NCBI GenBank assembly: GCA_964560855.1
Contig: CAZLLU010000039.1
Span: 1 to 5,683 of the forward strand
From: CAJBLF01 sp964560855
Lineage (GTDB): Bacteria; Patescibacteriota; Gracilibacteria; Absconditabacterales; Absconditicoccaceae
Direction of reading: 5' to 3'
Length of the DNA: 5,683 bases
Shown here: in pieces, positions 1 to 5,361 of the stretch
Position numbering within the stretch: the stretch's first letter is position 1
How the letters are laid out: every line of letters begins with the position of its first letter
Position numbers and translations under genes: made by a program
The notes under the pieces: generated by a model
What the model saw: the letters and a program-made list of their open reading frames with translations, nothing else
Told to the model about the DNA's origin: nothing
Database searches by the model: none

Positions 1-88
1 AAACCCCTCTGCCTTCGGCTTCTCCCCTTACATGGGGAGACAGAAAATCTTCTCTTTCGGTCTTGGCTTTTTTAGTTACAAGGGGAGA
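1..88. repeat. Intergenic hairpin/direct-repeat block downstream of the first gene
   Basis: CTCCCC at 22-27 and GGGGAG at 34-39 form a 6-bp hairpin with a 6-nt loop. The 13-mer TTACA(T/A)GGGGAGA occurs twice in direct orientation, at 28-40 and 76-88. A small GCC/GGC hairpin sits at 11-19. The block lies just past the stop of the minus-strand gene but has no U-run placed to make a minus-strand intrinsic terminator. It resembles in style the C/T-rich hairpin repeats near 1993, 4878 and 5362, though it is not the same sequence. No coding potential was seen. Confidence 0.5.
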
Positions 89-96
89 TAATTAGT

Positions 97-957
97 TTAG
101 AAGTTTCTGAAAATATCCTGTAATTTTCTTCTTTCCTGTTCAGCTTCTTCCTTGGCTTTGATCTCTTTTTCTATTTTTCTCAATTCCTCTGAAGCTAGGA
201 AAATGAATTTATTGAGTTTCTCTGATACCTGCATTTTCTTTTTCGGATCTTCGGTGAAATCCTGGATCTCATCAAAGAGTAATGTATCATTGACCATCAC
301 CTCCAGTGAAGAAGTCTCTTCGTTGAATGTAAATTTCAGTTCATTGACTGTTTCTTCCTCTGTATCTTTTTCCTGTTCTATCTTGGTAAGGAAAAGAATC
401 GGTTGATCTGTTTCATCCAAGAAAAATCTATATGAGATAAACACCTTATCATTGTCAGCACCTATAACGTCGAACGTATCATCTTCGATTCATAATTTTT
501 CCTTGAGCTCGTAAATTTTTTTGGTCGTAAAATATAATTCGCCGAATTTTTTCTGGACGTCAGTCTGAAGTTTGGTATCCAAGAGACCTTCTACTTTCGT
601 TTGTTCAAGAGCTGACTCATGTTCTATATTTTCTATTTCCTCTTCCGCAACCGGTTCTGGAATAGCTACTACAGGCTGCTTTTCAACTACAGGTACAGGC
701 TGCTTTTCAGGCACAGGTGCTGGTTTTTCCTGGACAGTATTAGGTACTTCGGGCTCGAATTCAGGTATAGGCTCAAACTGATATTTTTTCTCGAGTATAT
801 CTCCATAGGGAAGATCATCTTCTTCCACTTCCGGAATGTTTGCGAAAATATCTTCTCCTCCGAGAATGTCGTCAGTGTATTGCTGTCATTGTTGACCTGT
901 CTGTTGAGCAAATGATCCCTGCTGCTGAGGATTAGTCTGTTGGATTGGGTCCGTCAT
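97..957 (-). CDS. Uncharacterised protein, 286 aa, with a Q-rich N-terminus and a Pro/Glu/Val linker (UGA=Gly)
   Basis: I do not recognise a family. The frame opens at ATG (955-957) and runs to TAA, crossing two TGA codons read as Gly24 and Gly156; under the standard code it breaks into fragments. Residues 1-26 are Gln/Gly-rich, residues 27-60 are acidic, and residues 62-103 form a Pro/Glu/Val/Lys linker with near-repeats such as PVPEKQPVPVVEKQPV. A likely folded alpha/beta region spans about 125-250. The end (about 255-286) is a highly charged probable helix or coiled coil, EELRKIEKEIKAKEEAEQER. No signal peptide or membrane segment is visible, so a cytoplasmic protein is inferred. The ATG is preferred because it lies about 33 nt downstream of a good promoter, and all residues from it fit a single protein. 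No Shine-Dalgarno is present. The neighbour across the spacer is divergent, so this looks like a monocistronic unit. Confidence 0.85.
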
Positions 958-996
958 ACTGTATATGCGTAATGAGGTAAATATAATCTATAAGTA

Positions 997-1024
997 ATTA
1001 TAATCAGATCATAAAAATTTGCAA
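997..1024 (-). promoter_or_regulatory. Sigma-70-type promoter for the 286-aa protein gene
   Basis: On the minus strand, TTGCAA (1019-1024) and TATAAT (997-1002) are separated by 16 bp. The predicted transcript start is near 990, giving a leader of about 33 nt before the ATG at 957. The -10 is a perfect consensus match and the -35 matches 4 of 6. Spacing and leader length resemble those of the stronger promoter at 3621-3648, which supports the call. Confidence 0.55.
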
Positions 1025-1057
1025 ATTTTTACTCCACTAAAAAGATGGATTAGACCG

Positions 1058-1120
1058 ATAGAGATGGTATAGACAATCTACGCCATCTACCCCGCCTAAG
1101 TCAACCTATCCCATCTCTAT
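1058..1120. repeat. Long inverted repeat in the divergent spacer
   Basis: ATAGAGATGG at 1058-1067 has a perfect 10-bp inverted partner at 1111-1120. Pairing continues inward as ATAG/CTAT after one mismatch, giving about 14 of 16 paired positions. The 30-odd-base interior holds further GATGG/CCATC words. It lies between the two divergent genes and about 110 nt upstream of the RRM gene start. It could be a regulatory site or a structured transcript. There is no U-run or upstream gene to make it a plausible terminator. Confidence 0.45.
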
Positions 1121-1161
1121 TTATTTTGTCCAAAAGGAGTAAGATCGTAGTCCGAATAGTC

Positions 1162-1190
1162 TTGTAATCATAGAAGTTTTCCGTAGATAT
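1162..1190 (+). promoter_or_regulatory. Possible promoter of the RRM gene
   Basis: TTGTAA (1162-1167) and AGATAT (1185-1190) are 17 bp apart, with a predicted start near 1197 and a leader of about 31 nt to the ATG at 1228. Both boxes are imperfect. The call rests mainly on position and on the leader length matching the clearer promoters in this window. The leader carries TTTTTGTTTATT, which also occurs in the leader of the gene starting at 3589. Confidence 0.3.
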
Positions 1191-1227
1191 GAATCTGTCA
1201 GTTTTTATTTTTTTGTTTATTGGGTAC

Positions 1228-1569
1228 ATGTCAGAAGAAAACACCATTATCAGCAAGACAAAACTTTTTGTCGGCGGATTAAATCGGAAATTGAGATGAA
1301 AGGATCTCAGAGAAGAATTTTCAAGATTTGGAGAAGTCGCTTTCGCTAGAGTTAAGCTCGATCTTGAGACTAACAAGAGCAAGGGATTCGGTTTCGTAGA
1401 ATTTGTCAATCCTGAAGATGCAGAAAGAGCACAAAAAGAAATGGATGGACAGGAAATTATGGGAAGAGCTGTTAAGGTCGATTTTGCAAAAGAGAGTCCT
1501 GAAAGACTCGCAGCGAGAGAAGCAGCAAAAGCAGCTGCAGCAGCTGAAGAAGAGATTCCAGAATTCTAA
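1228..1569 (+). CDS. RRM-domain RNA-binding protein, 113 aa (UGA=Gly)
   Basis: This is a single RNA recognition motif protein of the small bacterial type, similar in layout to cyanobacterial Rbp and glycine-rich RBPs. RNP2 is LFVGGL (residues 13-18) and RNP1 is KGFGFVEF (52-59); the aromatic residues F14, F54 and F56 are those that stack on RNA in this family. The domain ends near residue 87 (VKVDFAKE). A short Ala/Glu-rich tail follows (about 89-113). One TGA at 1297-1299 is read as Gly24, between RNP2 and helix 1; without recoding the gene would be cut to 23 residues. The ATG is the first plausible start and no Shine-Dalgarno precedes it. The gene is followed 28 nt later by an intrinsic terminator, so it is probably a single-gene transcript. 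It likely binds single-stranded RNA in the cytoplasm; the targets cannot be inferred. Confidence 0.93.
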
Positions 1570-1597
1570 GACAATCATATAGCATCTTTTCTACAAG

Positions 1598-1633
1598 AAA
1601 CACGCAACAACCTTTGGTGAGCGTGTTTTTTTT
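1598..1633 (+). terminator. Rho-independent terminator of the RRM gene
   Basis: AAACACGC (1598-1605) pairs with GCGTGTTT (1621-1628), and an inner ACC/GGT pairing caps the loop. The stem runs directly into eight T residues (1626-1633). It lies 28 nt past the RRM stop codon. Confidence 0.9.
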
Positions 1634-1653
1634 GTACTGCTTTGCGGAACAAT

Positions 1654-1667
1654 CGGATAATTATCCG
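1654..1667. promoter_or_regulatory. Perfect 14-bp palindrome, operator-like
   Basis: CGGATAATTATCCG is its own reverse complement. It lies between the RRM terminator and the structured RNA region. It could be a dimeric-regulator site acting on the transcript that begins downstream; no regulator is identifiable here. A chance palindrome cannot be excluded. Confidence 0.35.
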
Positions 1668-1764
1668 CTTGGGGGTATTCATCGAAATAGCAAAGATAAC
1701 GTTTATATATCATTTTTACCCTTTTTGCCTTGAAAACATATAAGAGACAAGTAGTCTTATATAT

Positions 1765-1905
1765 GACTACATGGTGCGTACGCGGGAGAAGGAATATTAC
1801 TTCCTATCTATCTTCTGGGAGCCATAAAGTTAGGTCTTGTATCTAACGGAGCTACCCACTTCTAAGTCTTTAGGAGAACAACTTGTCCTCTACGGCCATG
1901 TGGTC
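1765..1905 (+). ncRNA. Candidate structured RNA, 6S-like in outline
   Basis: GACTACATGG at 1765-1774 pairs with the 3' end CCATGTGGTC (1896-1905), and the stem extends inward as TGCGTA with TACGG plus one bulge, giving about 15 closing pairs. Inside, TGGGAGC (1816-1822) pairs with GCTACCCA (1851-1858) around a further GTTAG/CTAAC hairpin (1829-1833 with 1843-1847). A separate small hairpin TTCTAA/TTAGGA has a GTCT loop (1860-1875). A long closing stem, an open 5' strand, a terminal stem and a hairpin on the 3' bubble strand match the 6S RNA (SsrS) plan. At about 141 nt it is shorter than most 6S RNAs. No family-diagnostic sequence was confirmed, and no U-run terminator follows. It is not tmRNA, SRP RNA or 5S by motif. 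A 5' leader or mobile-element RNA is the main alternative. Confidence 0.45.
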
Positions 1906-1910
1906 AAAAA

Positions 1911-1973
1911 ATAATGAATGATGAATAATGAATAATGAATGATGATGGTTTTGTCTTGTTATGGACTATCGTA
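1911..1973 (+). repeat. AATGA-rich repeat with 24-bp conserved core, copy 1
   Basis: An imperfect array of AATGA and AATA units (1911-1947) leads into a 24-bp block that begins TTTGTCTT and ends GACTATCGTA (1950-1973). The same arrangement recurs at 3702-3756, with 22 of 24 core bases identical. A TTGTCT to TATATA pair 18 bp apart (1951-1956, 1975-1980) means the core could carry a promoter, but no gene starts close behind it. Confidence 0.6.
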
Positions 1974-1992
1974 CTATATAAAAAAAACTAAT

Positions 1993-2019
1993 AAACGTTC
2001 CCTCTTTATTCCCAAAGAG
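1993..2019 (+). repeat. 27-bp dispersed hairpin repeat, copy 1
   Basis: This block, starting AAACGTTCCCTCTTT and ending CCCAAAGAG, is identical over 27 bp to 4878-4904 and partly conserved at 5362-5388. CTCTTT and AAAGAG within it form a 6-bp hairpin. Here it lies on the left of a MITE-like palindrome, whose right side carries a similar hairpin in opposite orientation. Confidence 0.75.
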
Positions 2020-2036
2020 TATTATTATAGCTAATA

Positions 2037-2171
2037 AGAAATCTATTTTTTTACCTTAATTACCTCATTCCGGCATTAAGTTTTGCGGCCGGAATCTTAT
2101 AATAAAGCTTTAGTACTAGATTCCGGCACCAATCTGGAACGCCGGAATGAGGTCTTATAGATAGGATTTCT
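2037..2171. mobile_element. MITE-like nested palindrome of two opposed ATTCCGGC hairpins
   Basis: Two hairpins face each other. The first is ACCTCATTCCGGC (2062-2074), a 13-nt loop, then GCCGGAATC (2088-2096). The second is GATTCCGGC (2119-2127), a 13-nt loop, then GCCGGAATGAGGT (2141-2153), the exact inverse of the first. Their centre is the palindrome AAAGCTTT (2104-2111 region). Outer arms AGAAATCTAT (2037-2046) and ATAGGATTTCT (2161-2171) extend the symmetry. There is no coding capacity. The unit resembles the ATTCC-type palindromic repeats known from Neisseria, Rickettsia and Wolbachia. Mobility by a transposase supplied elsewhere is inferred; no target-site duplication was established. 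Confidence 0.6.
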
Positions 2172-2195
2172 CCCTCTTCCTGAAAATAAAGAGAG
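2172..2195 (-). repeat. Diverged inverted hairpin repeat at the right of the MITE-like unit
   Basis: CCCTCTT (2172-2178) and AAAGAGAG (2188-2195) form a short hairpin. Read on the minus strand, the block begins CTCTCTTTATT, close to the CCCTCTTTATT of the 1993 repeat. The MITE-like unit is therefore bracketed by opposed, related hairpins. The similarity is partial and could be convergent. Confidence 0.35.
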
Positions 2196-2222
2196 TACAT
2201 CATTTAGTCTCATCAATAAGTA

Positions 2223-2534
2223 ATGAAAAAAATAAATGAATCTTTCATCTGTATCAACTGTGGGAAACAGATCTCGCAAGCAGCGAAAACGTGTAGAAAT
2301 CACTGCCCGCACTGTTTCGTATCGTTACATGTAGATGGCGATATTCCGTGAGACAGAGCGACGACCTGTGGAGGAAATATGTATCCTACCGCATACGAAA
2401 TCAAGAACGGCGGAATGAAAATTTTGTTTGAATGCAAACAATGCGGAAAACACCACCGGAACAAAAGAGCCGATGATGATGAAGTGGCAAACCTAGATAC
2501 CTATATCAAGCAATATAAGGAAGTTTTGTATTAA
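2223..2534 (+). CDS. RNHCP domain zinc-ribbon protein, 103 aa (UGA=Gly)
   Basis: The protein carries the family signature RNHCPHC at residues 25-31, followed by SLHVD, IPGDRA (41-46), CGGNMYP and a C-terminal CxxCG with NKRADDD (71-86). Cysteine pairs C10/C13, C28/C31 and C71/C74, plus C24 and C49, suggest one or two zinc sites. The TGA at 2349-2351 supplies Gly43 of the PGDR motif, which is nearly invariant in the family, so recoding is required. ATG at 2223 is fixed by an in-frame TAA two codons upstream. No Shine-Dalgarno or clear promoter is seen, and the upstream DNA is the MITE-like repeat. The family has no well-defined biochemical role; nucleic-acid binding is an inference from the zinc-ribbon pattern. 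The stop overlaps the stop of the convergent gene by 4 bp. Confidence 0.93.
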
Positions 2535-3589
2535 GTCGATTCCGGTTTCTTTTCCAGAATTTCATCCTCGATAAAAGTTGCGAAGGTGATGTTATTTTCT
2601 TTGTAGAGCGTTTTAATAACCTCTTCAATCGTATCCCCTTTTTTGTTTTTCTTCGCCCAAGCAAGTACACCTTCTTCAGTAATATTATTTTCCAAGAGTT
2701 TTTCAAAATTTTTCCCATGCATAATTTTATCTTCCTTTGAAAGATTTCTCCACTTTTTTGCTTCTATCTCAGCTTGATCTTTTGCAGCTGCTTCTGCTTT
2801 TTGCTTGTTTTTAAATTCATCTATAGATTTTGGTGATTCTTCTGTCGTTGAAGTAGCTCACTTCTCGTTTCCTGGAAAAATATTTTCTTTGGAATCTGTT
2901 TTAGGTTTTTGGTGGGTAGTTATTTTGGGTTCTTCTTTTTTTTCTACTGGTTTCTCTACTGGCTTTTGTACTGATCTCTCTACCGGCTTCTCAACTGTCT
3001 TTTCTACTGGTTTGTTTTTTTTCTTCTCCTTTTTTTTCTTTTTCTTTTTTTCTTCCTTTTTCTCTTCTTTTCCTAAATTCTCTGTTTTGCTTGATGATCA
3101 TTTTCCGAAGAAACCTATACGTTGCTCTCTGAATTTATTGATCCAAGTATTTCCTGAAGCCTCATGAGTTTCGTAGCTCTGGAAATCATATTCTTTCTTG
3201 GTACCAAAAATTCTACTCAACGAATTTTTTAATCCTTTGAACATCTTGCCAGGCGTATAGAGCAGTTTTTTGAATGGCTGTCGGACTCATTGATTGATTG
3301 TGCTCGCCGCTCATGCAAACGCTATAGATAGCGGTCTTCGTGTCATTGCTGAAACTAAATTTATCGTTCCCTTCGTTAATCTCTGATATCGTTTTCCTGT
3401 CACTTTGGAAAAATTAAGGAAATTGTCTAGTAACGCATTTCACGTCTGCATCTGGACTTCGTGCATGTTTTTGAAAGCGCTCAATCATTGTCTCGGAATA
3501 TTTGCGAGCCCGTTCACTATTTCTCCTCACGCTCTAAGTGGAGCTCCTACGCTATTCGTTATTCTGTGATCTAATGCCAATACTGCCAT
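2531..3589 (-). CDS. Uncharacterised Lys/Glu-rich protein, 352 aa, with KPVE repeats (UGA=Gly)
   Basis: I do not recognise the family. The frame runs from ATG (3587-3589) to TAA and uses seven TGA codons, read as Gly at residues 21, 35, 50, 93, 101, 164 and 244. Residues 1-130 form a basic, probably helical region with Gly-containing stretches such as RAGGEIVNGLANIPRQGL and weakly hydrophobic SIAFAGAAS. Residues 174-191 are almost pure Lys/Glu. Residues 193-216 are six tetrapeptides of the KPVE type (KPVE, KTVE, KPVE, RSVQ, KPVE, KPVE). After a polar linker, residues about 255-352 look like a charged helical domain. No signal peptide or clear membrane helix is visible. A consensus promoter lies directly upstream and the gene stands alone. 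It may be a scaffold or nucleic-acid-binding protein, but this rests on composition only. Standard-code annotation would fragment it. Confidence 0.87.
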
Positions 3590-3620
3590 AATCCGAATAT
3601 ATACGAAATAAACAAAAATT

Positions 3621-3648
3621 ATTATATCCACTTTTTGTTTTTTGTCAA
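3621..3648 (-). promoter_or_regulatory. Strong sigma-70 promoter of the 352-aa protein gene
   Basis: On the minus strand TTGACA (3643-3648) and TATAAT (3621-3626) both match the consensus perfectly, 16 bp apart. The A-rich spacer leads to a predicted start near 3614, about 25 nt before the ATG. The leader is T-rich, holds TTTTTGTTTATT as in the RRM leader, and has no Shine-Dalgarno. Confidence 0.85.
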
Positions 3649-3686
3649 ATTTCGCTTTTATTTGCATTAAGGAGCCAAAAGACTAC

Positions 3687-3756
3687 CATTCATTCAATGA
3701 AGAATGAATGATTAATAATGAATAATGAGAGATTTGTCTTATTATAGACTATCGTA
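3687..3756 (+). repeat. AATGA-rich repeat with 24-bp core, copy 2, headed by a hairpin
   Basis: CATTCATTC (3687-3695) and GAATGAATG (3702-3710) form a 9-bp hairpin with a 6-nt loop. AATGA/AATAA units follow, then the 24-bp core (3733-3756) shared with 1950-1973. Further on, 3788-3820 carries ATTATTCATTC and AATTATTAATT, which are inverse to the array. The core offers TTGTCT and TAAAAT only 15 bp apart, so it is a weak candidate promoter for the isoprenyl synthase gene 72 nt downstream. The rest of the 3590-3827 spacer holds only the minus-strand promoter. Confidence 0.6.
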
Positions 3757-3827
3757 AAATACAATAGTTTATATCAAAACAATACCGACATTATTCATTC
3801 TTAATTTTTAATTATTAATTGAATTTA

Positions 3828-4874
3828 ATGGATCTTGCATCATTCAAGACGACATTCGACGGGATATTGGAACAATACGTCACCAAAAAAATCGACCAAT
3901 CCAAGCACCTTATCGACGACAAACACATCAATAAATTCATCGAATATGTAAATACTTTTATCTTTTCCGGCGGCAAAAGAATCAGGCCATACGGGCTTAT
4001 GATTACCTATATGTGATTCGGAGGGCAGAACGAGAAAGCCATCCTGAATTTTGGTATTATTTTTGAATTGTTGCATTCTATGGCGCTTATCCATGACGAT
4101 ATCATCGATCAATCTGACAAAAGACATAACGCTATGACGATGCATACCTACATCCAGACGTTGCTCAACGACAATCCGCAAGCCAAACATGTAGCAGAGT
4201 GACAAGCGCTTCTTATCTGAGATCTCTTGCTTTCCCGAGTGTATGAACTCCGATTCAAAAATCATGAATTTGATGAACATCTGCTTTTTAAAGCCAGACA
4301 AAACGTACATAGTATGATCGAAGAAGTGATTCTCTGACAGATGATCGACGTCGACCTCACCATCTCCGGACCAGCTGCCCTTTCTCTGATTGACAAAAAA
4401 AACACGTACAAAACTGCTTCCTATACATTTACCAGACCTATGCTCACCTGAGCTATCCTTGCATGAGCCGATGAAGAACAACAACAGCTCATCCAAGAAC
4501 TCGGAACCTATATGGGCATGGCATTTCAGATGAGAGATGATTATCTGGATATCATAGGAGGAGACACAACGAAAAATGTATTTAGAGATGTCCAAGAAGG
4601 ACAACAGACCTATTTCAGCAATTATATCTTTGAAAAAGGAAGCGAAGAGCAAAAAGCACTCTTGCAATCATGTATGGGAAAAGAGCTTACTAAAGAGCAA
4701 ATCAAAGACCTGCAAACAATGTTTGCTGCAAGCGGTGCTTTGGATTTTGGGAAAACATGAGTAAAAAACTACAGTCAAAAAGCAAGATCCGTCTTGGGAA
4801 AATTGCAGATCAACGATGAAGCCAAAGCGAGTTTTTTGGGACTCATAGGAAAGATGGAAAAATTACAACACTAA
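3828..4874 (+). CDS. Polyprenyl/isoprenyl diphosphate synthase, 348 aa (UGA=Gly)
   Basis: This is a trans-isoprenyl diphosphate synthase, which condenses isopentenyl diphosphate with an allylic diphosphate in the cytoplasm. Motifs in order: GGKRIRP (48-54, substrate phosphate binding), the first Asp-rich motif HDDIIDQSDKR (D90, D91, D94), GQALLIGDLLLSR (125-137), GQMIDVD (170-176), and the second Asp-rich motif QMRDDYLD (D237, D238, D241). Seven TGA codons give Gly63, 125, 131, 170, 208, 213 and 311; Gly131 of GDLLL and Gly170 of GQ are strongly conserved in the family. Length is normal. The residue five before the first Asp is Met85, not aromatic, which hints at a product longer than farnesyl; chain length is not certain. 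The lysine usual in the EGKxT motif is Gln259. ATG 3828 is chosen over TTG 3819; neither has a Shine-Dalgarno. The DUF559 gene follows after 70 bp of repeat with no clear terminator between. Confidence 0.96.
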
Positions 4875-4877
4875 ATA

Positions 4878-4929
4878 AAACGTTCCCTCTTTATTCCCAA
4901 AGAGAGGGGACCCGAAGGGTGGGAGATTT
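4878..4929 (+). repeat. Dispersed hairpin repeat, copy 2 (left flank of the DUF559 gene)
   Basis: The first 27 bp (4878-4904) are identical to 1993-2019. A CTCTTT/AAAGAG hairpin (4887-4892 with 4899-4904) is followed by a second small hairpin, ACCC-GAA-GGGT (4910-4920). Similarity to the copy at 5362 continues through this second hairpin into GGTGGGAGATTT. The repeat begins 3 bp after the isoprenyl synthase stop. It lacks a U-run, so it is a weak terminator at best. Confidence 0.75.
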
Positions 4930-4944
4930 AACTTATCTACTCGC

Positions 4945-5343
4945 ATGCAATCATATCTCAAAAGATATTCTCAAATCAACAGAAGGGTTGCTACCAAATC
5001 CGAATGATTAGTTCGAAATATGCTTTTGAAGTGAGACAGGACTTGATATAGATTCCTTAGACAGAAACCCATCGAATGATATATTCTCGACTTCTATTGT
5101 CCTAAGCTAAAATTAGCTATAGAAATAGATGGCGAAAGCCATGAAAGCAAATGAGAATATGACGAAAGAAGAGATAAGAAATTACGTTCATTAGGCATCA
5201 AAACAATCAGATATCGTGATGAAGATGTACATAAAAAACTTGAAGCAGTAAGTGAACATATGTATGCAAAAATACAAGAAAGAGCCAAACAATTGCATAT
5301 AAATCCCCCATCCGAAAATTCGGATACATCCCCCTTTCAATAA
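4945..5343 (+). CDS. DUF559 (Vsr-like) endonuclease-domain protein, 132 aa (UGA=Gly)
   Basis: This is a member of the DUF559 family, related to very-short-patch-repair and PD-(D/E)xK nucleases; its substrate is unknown. Signature blocks are ATKSEGLVR (16-24), TGYRFLRQKPI (33-43), YILDFYCPKLKLAIEIDGESH (46-66, read in two parts around P53) and YDERRDKKLRSLGIKTIRY (72-90), then DEDV. Probable active-site residues are E20, D49, E60 and D62. Five TGA codons are read as Gly21, 30, 34, 45 and 70; Gly34 of TGYRF and Gly45 before YILDF sit at sites where glycine or a small residue is usual. The last 20 residues are low-complexity and are encoded by two palindromes, so the gene appears to read out through repeat DNA. 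It lies between direct repeats at 4878 and 5362, which suggests it arrived as a unit. No Shine-Dalgarno is seen; co-transcription with the upstream gene is possible. Confidence 0.94.
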
Positions 5344-5349
5344 AGGGGG
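5310..5349 (+). repeat. Two hairpins at the 3' end of the DUF559 gene
   Basis: ATCCGAA and TTCGGAT (5310-5325) form one inverted repeat. CCCCCTTT (5330-5337) and AAAGGGGG (5342-5349) form a strong 8-bp hairpin with a CAAT loop that covers the TAA stop. No T-run follows directly, so this is not a standard intrinsic terminator, though it could protect the mRNA 3' end. The sequence encodes the proline/serine tail of the nuclease. Confidence 0.6.
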
Positions 5350-5361
5350 CACATCATAATA

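Noticed and set aside
97..957. Two or more separate short genes or a frameshifted pseudogene
   Set aside because: The pieces are in one frame separated only by TGA. Reading TGA as Gly gives one uninterrupted protein, as for five other genes here.
1765..1905. tRNA, 5S rRNA, SRP RNA or tmRNA
   Set aside because: No cloverleaf with T-loop GTTCRA, no SRP GGTCAGG/GGAAGGAGCAG motif, and no tmRNA tag or CCA end was seen.
1911..1947. CRISPR or true tandem repeat array
   Set aside because: The AATGA/AATA units are too short and irregular, with no spacers and no cas genes nearby.
2097..2118. TATAAT within the MITE centre as promoter of the RNHCP gene
   Set aside because: No -35-like hexamer lies at the right distance, and the start codon is about 120 bp away with other palindromes between.
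2805..3167. Plus-strand 120-residue frame with FSTGFSTGF and poly-Phe
   Set aside because: It is the reverse image of the KPVE repeats and the poly-Lys/Glu tract of the minus-strand gene.
3840..4667. Open 275-residue minus-strand frame opposite the isoprenyl synthase
   Set aside because: It is antisense to a gene with all catalytic motifs, shows no recognisable motif, has Cys/Phe/His-rich composition typical of a shadow frame, and is long only because the true gene is broken by TGA under the standard code.
4885..4920. Intrinsic terminator after the isoprenyl synthase gene
   Set aside because: Two hairpins are present, but neither is followed by a T-run, and the same sequence recurs away from gene ends at 1993.
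3828..5343. UGA as tryptophan (code 4) or selenocysteine
   Set aside because: Conserved motifs call for Gly at these sites, Trp is already encoded by TGG, and UGA is far too frequent for selenocysteine, with no SECIS-like hairpins noted.
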